Positions 35,820-42,845 of a stretch of DNA of 64,000 bases are shown here, piece by piece (within the stretch, counting starts at the first letter, position 1; every line of letters starts with the position of its first letter). The notes beneath the pieces are model-generated. The model searched no databases, was not told the origin of the DNA, and was given only the letters and a program-made list of their open reading frames with translations. This DNA is from Clostridiales bacterium (lineage in GTDB: Bacteria > Bacillota > Clostridia > Christensenellales > Aristaeellaceae), in NCBI GenBank assembly GCA_015056325.1, contig SVGL01000005.1:62001-126000 (forward strand), read 5' to 3'. Made by a program: the position numbers and the translations under genes.

Positions 35820-37157
35820 TTACTTCGTCTCAGCAATCATATTCTTGATATCCCCTACCACGCTCTGCATGCCGGAGGCGGCGTCCTTCACGCCGGCAGC
35901 CACCTTATCGCAGCCGTGGAGTACGGTGGTGTGGTCGCGGTTGCCAAACACCTGGCCGATCTGCGGCAGGCTCAGGTTGGTCATCTCGCGGGTCAGGTAC
36001 ATGGCAATTTGACGGGGCACGGTGATCTCCCGGCGGCGGGAATGGCTGATCAGGTCGTTCACCGTGATGGAGTAGTAATCCGCCACGGTCTGCATGATAG
36101 CCTGGGCAGTGATCTCCTTGCGGGTCTGGGTGGAGAAGAGGTCGCGCAGGGCCTCGTTGCACAGCGCCACGGAGAGGGGCTTCTTGGTCAGATTGGCGTA
36201 GGCCACCAGACGGGTCAGGCTGCCCTCCAGCTCACGGATGTTGGAGTCGATATGACTGGCGATGGTCTCCAGGATGGCGGGATCCACCTTGATGTGCTCG
36301 GATTCCGCCTTGGCCTGCAGGATGGCGATACGGGTCTCGAAGTCCGGCTTCTTGATGTCTGCCAGCAGACCCCAGGCGAAGCGGCTCTTCAGGCGGTCCT
36401 CCAGACGGGCGATCTCCTGCGGGGGGCGGTCGGAGGTGAGGATGATCTGCTTGCCTGCGGTGTGCAGGGCGTTGAAGGTGTGGAAGAACTCCTCCTGGGT
36501 GGACTCCTTGCCCGCGATGAACTGGATATCGTCCACCATCAGCACGTCCACATTGCGGAAGCGGTTGCGGAACTGAATGTTGCGGTTCTGCTGGATGGCA
36601 GTGATCAGCTCGGTGGTGAACTGCTCGCCGGGAATGTAGAGGATGCGCTTGGTGGGATCAACCTCCAGGATGAAGTGGCCGATGGCGTGCATCAGGTGGG
36701 TCTTGCCCAGGCCGACGCCGCCATAAATAAACAGGGGGTTGTAGGCCTGCGCAGGCGCCTCGGCAACGGCCAGGGACGCCGCATGGGCGAAGCGGTTGCC
36801 GCTGCCCACCACGAAGGTATCGAAGGTATACTTGGGGTTGAGGGCGATGCCAGTGATCTCGTCCTCGGCCTTTTCCGCCTCAGCCTTGGGGGCGGTGCGC
36901 TCCTGCAGCTCGGCGCTGGTGAGGATTTCCACCTTCATTGCGCGGCCGGCAGCACGGCTGACCGCGTCGGTGATGCGGCCGTGATGCATGTTCATCAGCT
37001 GGCGCTGCATGTTCTCCATCGTGATGCGCAGGATGAGGGTATCCTCCTCCAGGGCAATCACGGTCAGATTATTGGCGATCCAGGTCGTATACACGATCCG
37101 GTTCATTTCGGATTCCATCAGGGCACATGCCCGTTCCCATAGCTCTTTCATTTCCAT
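35820..37157 (-). CDS. dnaA: Chromosomal replication initiator protein DnaA
   Basis: A 445-residue AAA+ initiator that binds DnaA boxes and opens the origin. Domain I starts at MKELWERACALMESEMNRI; after a variable acidic linker (KAEAEKAEDE) domain III begins at NPKYTFDTFVVGSGNRFAHAA. Walker A is GGVGLGKTHL, Walker B is VLMVDDIQFI, and sensor motifs follow. The domain IV signature is FGNRDHTTVLHGCDKV. The ATG at 37157 has AAGAGG about 10 nt upstream; the next ATG at 37151 is also possible. The ORF-track start (37265) is too early. No dnaN, recF or gyrB follows; a convergent WG-repeat gene lies downstream, so the usual dnaA-dnaN order is broken. Confidence 0.95.
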   Translation of the reverse strand: MEMKELWERACALMESEMNRIVYTTWIANNLTVIALEEDTLILRITMENMQRQLMNMHHGRITDAVSRAAGRAMKVEILTSAELQERTAPKAEAEKAEDEITGIALNPKYTFDTFVVGSGNRFAHAASLAVAEAPAQAYNPLFIYGGVGLGKTHLMHAIGHFILEVDPTKRILYIPGEQFTTELITAIQQNRNIQFRNRFRNVDVLMVDDIQFIAGKESTQEEFFHTFNALHTAGKQIILTSDRPPQEIARLEDRLKSRFAWGLLADIKKPDFETRIAILQAKAESEHIKVDPAILETIASHIDSNIRELEGSLTRLVAYANLTKKPLSVALCNEALRDLFSTQTRKEITAQAIMQTVADYYSITVNDLISHSRRREITVPRQIAMYLTREMTNLSLPQIGQVFGNRDHTTVLHGCDKVAAGVKDAASGMQSVVGDIKNMIAETK

Positions 37158-37560
37158 TCGCTTCTGCGCCTCTTGCTTCTCAAGTGTGGTGCCCGCACAG
37201 GCGGACTTCAATAAAGGGCGGTATGCAGACAAAAATCCGCCGCCCCACCGTTTATGCAAGCCCACTGCCGGATGGCGGTGGGCTGTAACAGGCTGTGGAT
37301 AACTTTTTGTTCCCTGCTATCATAGCACAGACACCGCGAAATTTCAAGCATTTCGCCAAAAGGCAGAATGCTGCATGGGCACCGCGCCTGTTGATAACTT
37401 GCCCCGGATATCTTGTGTCGGGACATCCGTTCGACACAATCCGTGCCGCATCCAATGAATAAAAATGAACAAACGTGCATATTATGCAAAATCCTTTGGG
37501 GGATTTTCTGAAAAAACCTCGAAAAAAAACATCTTGCAGGATTCTCCCCTGCCCGCGTCG
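37158..37560. other. Probable replication origin (oriC) upstream of dnaA
   Basis: About 450 bp without a gene lie between dnaA and the next plus-strand gene. They hold a perfect DnaA box TGTGGATAA (37294-37302), a one-mismatch box TGTTGATAA (37389-37397), an 8-bp inverted repeat TTGTGTCG/CGACACAA (37413-37439), the palindrome TGCATATTATGCA (37476-37488) and an A/T-rich stretch about 37455-37545 suited to unwinding. Most large genes left of here are on the minus strand and most on the right are on the plus strand, as expected around an origin. The dnaA promoter must also be here. Confidence 0.6.
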
Positions 37561-37614
37561 AACATATGAACGCTGCGATCTGTCGCTGCCACACATCCGC
37601 AGGAGGTGCTCCCC

Positions 37615-38100
37615 ATGGCCATCACCATCCGCCCCGAGGACGTATTTGCCGCCCTGGAACCGATGCTGGGCACGCAGTTCCTTGCCGCCACGCCCCTGTG
37701 CGGAGACGCTGCCGACTGCCTGAGCCGCTATGCGCCCTCCTGCATGACGCTGAACGACATGTACCTCAAGGTGCGGGAGGTCATCTTCGGCGACCTGTAC
37801 GCTGCCCTGGGCCAGGGGATGGTGCTGACGCTGGAAAGCGGCGTGCGCCTCCGGTTGCGCCTCAAGGATATCGACACCCTGGCGGATGAAGCCCTGGGGC
37901 TGCTGCTGGACGACCTCCCCGGCGATCAGCTGCCGCTGACCTTCCTGCGGCCCTTCGCACTGGAATCGGGGCTGCTGTGCGCCATGCGGGTGCTTTTGCA
38001 GCGCTACGGCGCGGTGCTCCCCGCCATGGAGCGGGAGATGCTCATCCGCATCGTCAAGGAAAATCACCCGGCAGACAGGTATGCCGCCTGGCTGAAGTGA
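37615..38100 (+). CDS. Protein of unknown function next to oriC
   Basis: A 161-residue cytoplasmic protein I do not recognise. AGGAGG sits 8 nt before the ATG at 37615. It is mostly helical, with leucine-rich acidic segments (IDTLADEALGLLLDDLPGD) and no signal peptide, membrane span or metal motif. A middle stretch, MVLTLESGVRLRLRLKDID, could be a small beta hairpin. Genes right after oriC are often linked to replication or chromosome biology, but nothing in the sequence shows this. Confidence 0.65.
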   Translation: MAITIRPEDVFAALEPMLGTQFLAATPLCGDAADCLSRYAPSCMTLNDMYLKVREVIFGDLYAALGQGMVLTLESGVRLRLRLKDIDTLADEALGLLLDDLPGDQLPLTFLRPFALESGLLCAMRVLLQRYGAVLPAMEREMLIRIVKENHPADRYAAWLK

Positions 38101-38108
38101 CATCAGAA

Positions 38109-38155
38109 GACTCCCCTTCATCGGGGAGCTGTCGCCGATCAGGCGACTGAGGGTT
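38109..38155 (+). repeat. Dispersed palindromic repeat, copy 3
   Basis: GACTCCCC-TTCAT-CGGGGAGC, then CTGTCGCC-GATCA-GGCGACTGAGGG and a T run, in the gap between the oriC-proximal gene and the zinc-binding protein gene. Here it may also act as a terminator. Confidence 0.75.
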
Positions 38156-38194
38156 TTTCCCCAAATCCCCTATACTATTATGGAAAGGAATCCC

Positions 38195-39097
38195 ATGAAG
38201 AAGCTCATTTCCCTCATTCTCGCGACGCTTATGATGACGTCCGCACTGGCCTCGGCGGAGACCGTGGTCACGTCTTTCTACCCCATCCACCTCTTCGCCC
38301 GCAACCTGCTCGACGGTATCGACGGCATCGAAATTGCCTCCCTGGCCGAGCCCACCTCCGGCTGCCTGCACGATTATCAGCTGCAAACCGGCGACATGAA
38401 GACCCTCGCCCGGGCAGATGTGTTCCTGATCAACGGCGCCGGCATGGAGGGCTACCTGGAAGGTGTGTTTGAGGCCTTCCCCTCCCTGCCGGTGGTGGAC
38501 GCCTCCCAGGGCGTCACCCTGCTGGAGGACTGCTCCGACCACAGACATGATGATCACGACGACCACGATCATGAACACGCCTTCAACGCCCACATCTGGC
38601 TGGACGCGGAAAACGCCGCCCTGATGATCGCCAACCTGGCAGATGGGCTGATCGCCGCCCTGCCCCAGCACGAAGCCGCCATCGCCGCCAACCGCGACGC
38701 CTATGTCGCCCGCCTCGCCGCTCTGGACGCGGAGCTCACCGCCGCCCTGGGAGACCTCCCACGCAAGGACATCATCACCTTCCACGAGGCATTCCCCTAC
38801 TTCGCCAACGCCTACGGGCTGCATGTGGCTGCTGTCATCACCCGCGATCCTGACGACGCCCTCTCCCCCCGTCAGCTCGCTGAACTGTGCAAAACCGTCC
38901 AGGCCCTGGGCGCCCCGCCGCTCTTCGTGGAGCCCCAGTACGAGGACATGGCCGCCACGACCATCTCCCGCGAGACCGGCGCGCCCCTTTTCACCCTGGA
39001 CCCCATCGTCACCGGCCCGGCAGACGCGCCCCTCGCCCACTACGAGGACGCAATGCGCCAGAACCTGGCCGTGCTGCTGGAAGCGCTGGGAGGATAA
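38195..39097 (+). CDS. znuA: Zinc-type ABC transporter substrate-binding protein (ZnuA/AdcA family)
   Basis: A 300-residue exported metal-binding protein of the cluster A-I family. A signal peptide (MKKLISLILATLMMTSALASA) is followed by the N-terminal lobe with VVTSFYPIHLFARNL and the first ligand in CLHDYQL. A histidine/aspartate-rich loop (DHRHDDHDDHDHEH) at about residues 117-130 is the mark of zinc rather than manganese proteins. Other ligand regions are NAHIWLDAENA and ITFHEAFPYF. GAAAGGA lies 5 nt before the ATG at 38195. The ZnuB permease and ZnuC ATPase genes are not next to it, so it is an orphan here. No Zur box was recognised. Confidence 0.9.
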   Translation: MKKLISLILATLMMTSALASAETVVTSFYPIHLFARNLLDGIDGIEIASLAEPTSGCLHDYQLQTGDMKTLARADVFLINGAGMEGYLEGVFEAFPSLPVVDASQGVTLLEDCSDHRHDDHDDHDHEHAFNAHIWLDAENAALMIANLADGLIAALPQHEAAIAANRDAYVARLAALDAELTAALGDLPRKDIITFHEAFPYFANAYGLHVAAVITRDPDDALSPRQLAELCKTVQALGAPPLFVEPQYEDMAATTISRETGAPLFTLDPIVTGPADAPLAHYEDAMRQNLAVLLEALGG

Positions 39098-39147
39098 TTA
39101 CAACAAGCCAGCCGATGTACATTCGATCAATGCAGGAGGTACAATCC

Positions 39148-40057
39148 GTGAGTATGACGCCTCAGAATGATCTGCTAGAATACACGAAGGCTGCCATCGA
39201 TCTCGAGACCGATTTGGCAACGCAGAAACTGGTTCTTGATCAATGCTGCGCCGAGATTCAGCAGCGCAAGCCCACGCTTGAATTGGATGACCTACCGTAT
39301 GCACCCGAATACAAGGTTGATGATTTTCCCTCTTACCGCCGTGGACACCTCTTTCTTGATGCAGGTCTCCTTGTTTTCATTCTTTTTTCTTCAAGCTTTC
39401 AGCAAAATTGCATATGGCCCCTTTATCCTTGCGATCCTCGTATGTACTACGCTGCTGTTTCCCGGTTTGCTCTCGATTATCCGAACCAGAAAGAAGATAA
39501 ACCAGCGTGTACAAAAATACGCAACCTATCAAGACAATCTGGCAAGCATCCAGCAACAAAATCAACAGCGCCAAGAGACATATGATGCTGCAATTCGTCA
39601 GTGCGACGAATCCATACTCGCTCTTCGCACTGCCGCACAGCCACACATAGATGAGACAAACAGCCTCCTGGAAAGGTTGTACGATAAGAATATCATTTAC
39701 CGCAAGTACTGCAACCTCCCCGCACTCACCAGCATCTACGAGTACTTCATCACCGGTCGCTGCACTGAACTCATCGGCCCCCACGGCGCCTACAATATGT
39801 ACGAAGACGAGCTCCGAAAGGACACCGTCATCAGCCAGCTGAACACCGTCATCGAGAACCTGGAGCAGATCAAGCAGAACCAGTATATGCTCTACCAACA
39901 AGTGAAGTCCATCAACGAAAACACGCAGGTCATCGCCTCCGAGCTGCGGCAGATCAAGGGCTACACGGTGCAGATTGCCCAGCTTTCCGCCCTCAATGCC
40001 TACTACGCCGCCCTGAACGAGCGCAACACCCGCATCACCATGTACTACCACCTGTAA
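39148..40057 (+). pseudogene. Membrane protein with coiled coils, frame broken at a T run
   Basis: A gene of unknown function with one frameshift. It starts at GTG 39148 (AGGAGG 8 nt upstream, MSMTPQNDLLEYTKAAIDLE) in frame 1. Past the six-T run at 39383-39388 the sensible frame becomes frame 2 (ORF-track protein 39236-40057). Taking out one T joins both parts into 302 residues: an N-terminal helical part, a double membrane segment (LLVFILF...FILAILVCTTLLFPGLLSII), a coiled coil (YATYQDNLASIQQQNQQRQ) and a soluble C-terminal part with NMYEDELRKDTVISQLN. Both parts are intact otherwise, so the shift is recent, a sequencing error, or used for phase variation or slippage. Confidence 0.65.
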
Positions 40058-40138
40058 GCCCCTCTGCCCCGTGCAGGGACCTTTTCAAACCACCGCAAAC
40101 CCCGCCGCATTTCGTCAGGACTTCCCCCGCGGAAAACC

Positions 40139-40167
40139 TTGACAACTCCGCCTGATTGTGCTATCAT
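40139..40167 (+). promoter_or_regulatory. tRNA promoter
   Basis: TTGACA (40139-40144), 17 bp, TATCAT (40162-40167). It lies 12 bp before the displaced tRNA-Arg 5' half and 98 bp before the intact tRNA-Arg, which it probably still drives. Confidence 0.75.
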
Positions 40168-40178
40168 AATTAGGCTGC

Positions 40179-40220
40179 GCGCCCGTAGCTCAGTTGGATA
40201 GAGTGTCAGACTCCGACTCT
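40179..40220 (+). pseudogene. 5' half of a split tRNA-Arg(CCG) gene
   Basis: GCGCCCG acceptor arm, D arm and 5' anticodon stem TCAGA, loop CTCCGAC, then TCT. After 40220 the sequence no longer pairs. The missing 3' half is at 44201-44242. The shared 10 bp CTCCGACTCT (40211-40220 and 44201-44210) mark the break. Confidence 0.8.
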
Positions 40221-40264
40221 CACGGCGTTCGCAGTCCCAGCGGTGGGAATACCGCAAGCCATTA

Positions 40265-40338
40265 GCGCCCGTAGCTCAGTTGGATAGAGTGTTGGACTCC
40301 GACTCCAAAGGTCGCTGGTTCGAATCCAGTCGGGCGTA
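40265..40338 (+). tRNA. tRNA-Arg (anticodon CCG)
   Basis: A complete 74-nt cloverleaf: acceptor GCGCCCG/CGGGCGT (first pair G-U), D arm GCTC/GAGT, anticodon stem TTGGA/TCCAA with loop CTCCGAC, T arm GCTGG-TTCGAAT-CCAGT, discriminator A; CCA not encoded. It reads CGG arginine codons. It differs from the split copy in the anticodon stem, so it is a separate gene, lying 44 bp inside the left end of the island. Confidence 0.95.
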
Positions 40339-40341
40339 CTG

Positions 40342-40376
40342 AAAGTGCCGCAATTCAAGCAATTGCGGCACTTTTT
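40342..40376 (+). terminator. Terminator after tRNA-Arg
   Basis: AAAGTGCCGCAATT and AATTGCGGCACTTT form a 14-bp stem around CAAGC, with a T run. Confidence 0.9.
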
Positions 40377-40442
40377 GTTGTCTGAGTATCATGCTTTTGC
40401 GGTTCCGAACAACGCTTCGCAATGATTTATTTTCAACCTTTC

Positions 40443-40525
40443 ATTAGCAATCTCCCTGCTAAGCGGATTCGAAGCGTTTCCGCACTTTTTCTCCATTTGC
40501 TAATGGAATTTCAAAAGTTGCTAAT
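40443..40525. repeat. Three TTGCTAAT repeats, possible recombinase arm sites
   Basis: TTGCTAAT occurs inverted at 40443-40450 and direct at 40497-40504 and 40518-40525, between the tRNA and the recombinase remnant. The rest of 40377-40524 shows no gene. Confidence 0.4.
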
Positions 40526-40770
40526 CAGGATGTTATGCTTCCTGCAAGCAGCTTTGCTAAGGAGTTCAGTAAGTCCGGAGACTCCTTCAGTTGCGCCAGC
40601 AGATGCTCCGCACTGACCGGCTGCGCAGAAGGCACTGAAACCTTGCGCAGATCAGGATTAGAGTAGAATTCAGAGTCGAATTTCTGTGCATTGAGTTTGC
40701 GATCCTCGTCCAGAATGTGAGCATATACCTTGGTGATCATTTCGATTTCAGAGTGACCAGTATCACCTTG
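40525..40770 (-). pseudogene. Tyrosine recombinase (integrase) C-terminal remnant
   Basis: The frame reads QGDTGHSEIEMITKVYAHILDEDRKLNAQKF and ends after about 70 more residues. This is the last part of a phage/ICE-type tyrosine recombinase: GH-S with the catalytic histidine and K-V-Y-A-H with the catalytic tyrosine. Everything upstream (the Arg and Lys of the active site, and the DNA-binding domain) is missing. Translation cannot start normally; the ATG at 40740 lies inside the homology. Upstream it joins directly, out of frame, to a Y-family polymerase fragment. It is oriented towards the tRNA attachment site, as integrases of such islands often are. Confidence 0.8.
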
Positions 40771-41036
40771 GGTACCAGTTTGGAATACTTGAGGTACAGC
40801 TCATAATGTGGTGGCACACAAATCAGCCCTGGACAGGCTTGTTTCGCCTGCCAGTTGGCTGCACCAGTCTTTACGCCCATGCGTTTTGCCGGATATGATG
40901 CGGTCAATACAATTCCATGTCGGTCTTCAGTACTTCCGCACACTGCGATGGCCTTACCCCGCAAAGAGGGATTTTCATTCATCTCAACAGAAGCATAAAA
41001 GCAATTGAGGTCGCTATGCAAAATGATCTCTGCCAT
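40737..41036 (-). pseudogene. Truncated Y-family DNA polymerase (UmuC/DinB-like)
   Basis: The first about 85 residues of a translesion polymerase: AEIILHSDLNCFYASVEMNE with the metal-binding aspartate, RGIVLT-type segment (HGIVLTASYPAKRMGVKTG) and CPPHYELYLKYSKL (here CVPPHYELYLKYSKL). Full proteins have about 400 residues. At about 40775 the reading frame passes into the integrase remnant in the wrong frame and stops. GGAGG precedes the ATG at 41036 by 8 nt and an SOS box lies just upstream (41055), so the stub may still be SOS-expressed, but the palm is incomplete and it cannot be an active polymerase. Confidence 0.85.
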
Positions 41037-41054
41037 AAATGATACCTCCACAAA

Positions 41055-41066
41055 GAACATTTGTTC
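41055..41066. promoter_or_regulatory. LexA-type SOS box 1
   Basis: GAACATTTGTTC, a perfect match to the Gram-positive core GAAC-N4-GTTC, 18 bp upstream of the polymerase stub. Confidence 0.85.
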
Positions 41067-41183
41067 TCATGCATAAGAATAACACACATCGACGATTGCT
41101 GTAAAGCGAACATCCAGAAATTCTCACGGTTTTCTTGGAAAAAGTGCTTTACAGCTTTGGACTTCCTGTGCTAATATAAATAA

Positions 41184-41195
41184 GAACATTTGTTC
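41184..41195. promoter_or_regulatory. LexA-type SOS box 2
   Basis: A second identical GAACATTTGTTC, 23 bp upstream of the 96-residue protein gene. Both divergent genes are thus likely induced by DNA damage. Confidence 0.85.
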
Positions 41196-41218
41196 TTTGT
41201 TCATCTGGAGGGATAGTT

Positions 41219-41509
41219 ATGAGCAATCAGAACCGCACTCTCAAAACCTATGTTCAGGTTGATGTAGAGTTTAATAATGAAGGCATCATGCGCCCCAGGG
41301 GCATCTTGTGGGAAGACGGCCAGTATTTTGAAGTTGATAAGGTACTGGATATACGTTCTGCACCAGCTGCAAAAGCTGGCGGTCAAGGTGATCGGTACAC
41401 AGTCCGCCTTGGTGGAAAAACCACCTTCCTGTTCTTTGAGCATAACCCCGATTACGGCAGCAGCGTGCTGGGAAGATGGTTCGTGGAACGAAAGGTACAG
41501 CATACATAG
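41219..41509 (+). CDS. Small SOS-linked protein of unknown function
   Basis: A 96-residue protein, divergent from the polymerase stub, with GGAGGG 7 nt before the ATG and its own SOS box. Sequence features are a beta-rich core (TYVQVDVEFNNEG, RPRGILWEDGQYFEVDKVLDIR, RYTVRLGGKTTFLFFE) and a tail WFVERKVQ. Small proteins of this look commonly sit beside Y-family polymerases in clostridial elements, which is from memory and not checked. No signal peptide or catalytic motif. It appears intact although its partner is destroyed. Confidence 0.7.
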   Translation: MSNQNRTLKTYVQVDVEFNNEGIMRPRGILWEDGQYFEVDKVLDIRSAPAAKAGGQGDRYTVRLGGKTTFLFFEHNPDYGSSVLGRWFVERKVQHT

Positions 41510-41512
41510 CCG

Positions 41513-41541
41513 TTGCGCGTGAATCGCATATCTGCTATAAT
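41513..41541 (+). promoter_or_regulatory. Promoter inside the island
   Basis: TTGCGC (41513-41518), 17 bp, TATAAT (41536-41541), directly after the SOS-linked gene. It would drive the short frame at 41575. Confidence 0.6.
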
Positions 41542-41574
41542 TACTTCATAAGCCTTTCTGGATGAAATAAGGAG

Positions 41575-41739
41575 ATGTACATAGTTGGTATTTCCGGAGA
41601 ATTCATAGGGGCAGGGAAACTGCATGAGTTTTTTTCCAAGCATGGTATTCAGTTCAGTATTATTAATACATGGATTGTATTTTGGTCTTGTCTATTGCTT
41701 TTATGCTTGACAAGCTTTGCTAAAAAGAAATTATTTTAG
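41575..41739 (+). CDS. Possible small membrane peptide
   Basis: A 54-residue frame too short for the ORF track: MYIVGISGEFIGAG..., then one hydrophobic helix (INTWIVFWSCLLLLCLTSF) and a basic tail KKKLF. A promoter lies 34 bp upstream. AAGGAG directly touches the ATG, which is poor spacing. Small hydrophobic peptides with a basic tail occur as type I toxins and as membrane regulators, but nothing proves translation. From 41740 to about 41830 I see only A/T-rich sequence. Confidence 0.25.
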   Translation: MYIVGISGEFIGAGKLHEFFSKHGIQFSIINTWIVFWSCLLLLCLTSFAKKKLF

Positions 41740-41830
41740 TTCTAACGAGTTTATTTGCAAATAGTTATGAATATTTGATTAATAATCCCCGAAGAAGTTG
41801 ACTTTACACAATTCGATTATTCATACATTT

Positions 41831-41855
41831 GGCCATCCGGCATTGCCGGGTGGCC
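41831..41855. terminator. Hairpin before RHS cassette 1
   Basis: GGCCATCCGGC-ATT-GCCGGGTGGCC, an 11-bp stem then a T-rich tail. A related hairpin (GGCCA...TGGCC) followed by TTTT precedes RHS cassette 2 at about 43340-43366. Confidence 0.65.
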
Positions 41856-41874
41856 ACTTCTTTTGCTTGCTATT

Positions 41875-42831
41875 AAGACCAACTACGCGCTACATGGTAA
41901 GAACGTCGTGCACATGACCACGGGCAATGACAACCTGCACTTCTTCTATGATGCGCAGAACTAGCCTGCGGTTGTCGCTTTCAACGGGACCCCGTACAGC
42001 TATGTGAAGAACCTGCAGGGCGACTTTGTGGCCATTCTTGACAGCAACGGCACCGCTGTGGTACAGTATAAGTACGATGCGTGGGGTAAGCCGATTAGTA
42101 AGACTGGTAGCATGGCCAGCACGCTGGGCACGGTGCAGCCTTTCCGCTAACGTGGATATGTGTACGACGAAGAGACCGGGCTGTATTACCTCAGAAGTAG
42201 GTATTTTGATTCTAATTCCTGCAGGTTCCTCAATGTCGATTCTATCTTGACAACAGACCTTCTTCTTTCCAACCAACAAGCGTACTGCGCGAACAACGCC
42301 GTGATGCATTCAGATCACAATGGACGCAATATTTTCGAAGATATCTGGAATCTGTTTTGCGATACTGTAAACGCAGCACAGGAAATAGAACAGTATAATA
42401 CACAGCTCAGTGCCGCACAAATCCTTTCTGCTACTGCAGGAACTGTAAATCCCCTTCGAAATGCCGCAGATTATACAAAACATCATTTCATTCAATGGAT
42501 TTGCTCAGGCATAGGAACTGCTATTGCAAGTATGTATATGAAAGCTGGGACTGAGTTAGGCTATCCACTAGAGGGAAAAATGCTTGCAACAATATCTATT
42601 GCTGGAGCTGTGCAGTTCGGTCTCGCTCTGCAAAATGCATTTAATGTAAATGTGTTGGGGGAACCGTCTTCTTCCGAAGATGAATTAACGCAAGACACTA
42701 TTGATGGATTACTTGATCATTATCTGAACATGACAGTGGTCATTTTCGAGAACATGTTTCAGAGCATGCCAACATTGACCGACTATTACCTTCAACAACA
42801 TCCTGAGAATTACGTTATCCCAATTGCTTGA
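41875..42831 (+). pseudogene. Silent RHS-core/C-terminal cassette 1 with toxin-like tail
   Basis: One reading frame codes the end of an RHS/wall-associated (WapA-like) protein: GKNVVHMTTGNDNLHFFYDAQN, NLQGDFVAILDSNGTAVV, YDAWGKPISKTG, then the core ending RGYVYDEETGLYYLRSRYF and RFLNVDSILTT. About 175 residues of unique tail follow (from about AYCANNAVMHSDHNG, ending NYVIPIA) with a hydrophobic stretch; such tails are usually toxin domains. Two in-frame stops (TAG 41962, TAA 42148) interrupt the core; cassette 2 has AAG and TAT at these places. There is no start codon and no shell domain upstream, so it is a displaced module. The region from 42160 to 42831 is open. Confidence 0.75.
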
Positions 42832-42845
42832 AAGGGGTTATTGTA

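Noticed and set aside
40179-40260. A second complete tRNA at 40179-40260
   Set aside because: After the anticodon loop the sequence has no T arm (no TTCGAAT) and no acceptor complement.
41962-42150. Readthrough or a recoded stop codon in the RHS frame
   Set aside because: Two different stops (TAG and TAA) each differ by one base from the sense codon in the sister cassette. There is no start codon or selenocysteine/pyrrolysine context, so decay is simpler.
42310-42495. Minus-strand and overlapping small ORFs in the island
   Set aside because: They lie opposite the toxin-like tail, have no ribosome site, and are expected by chance in AT-rich DNA.
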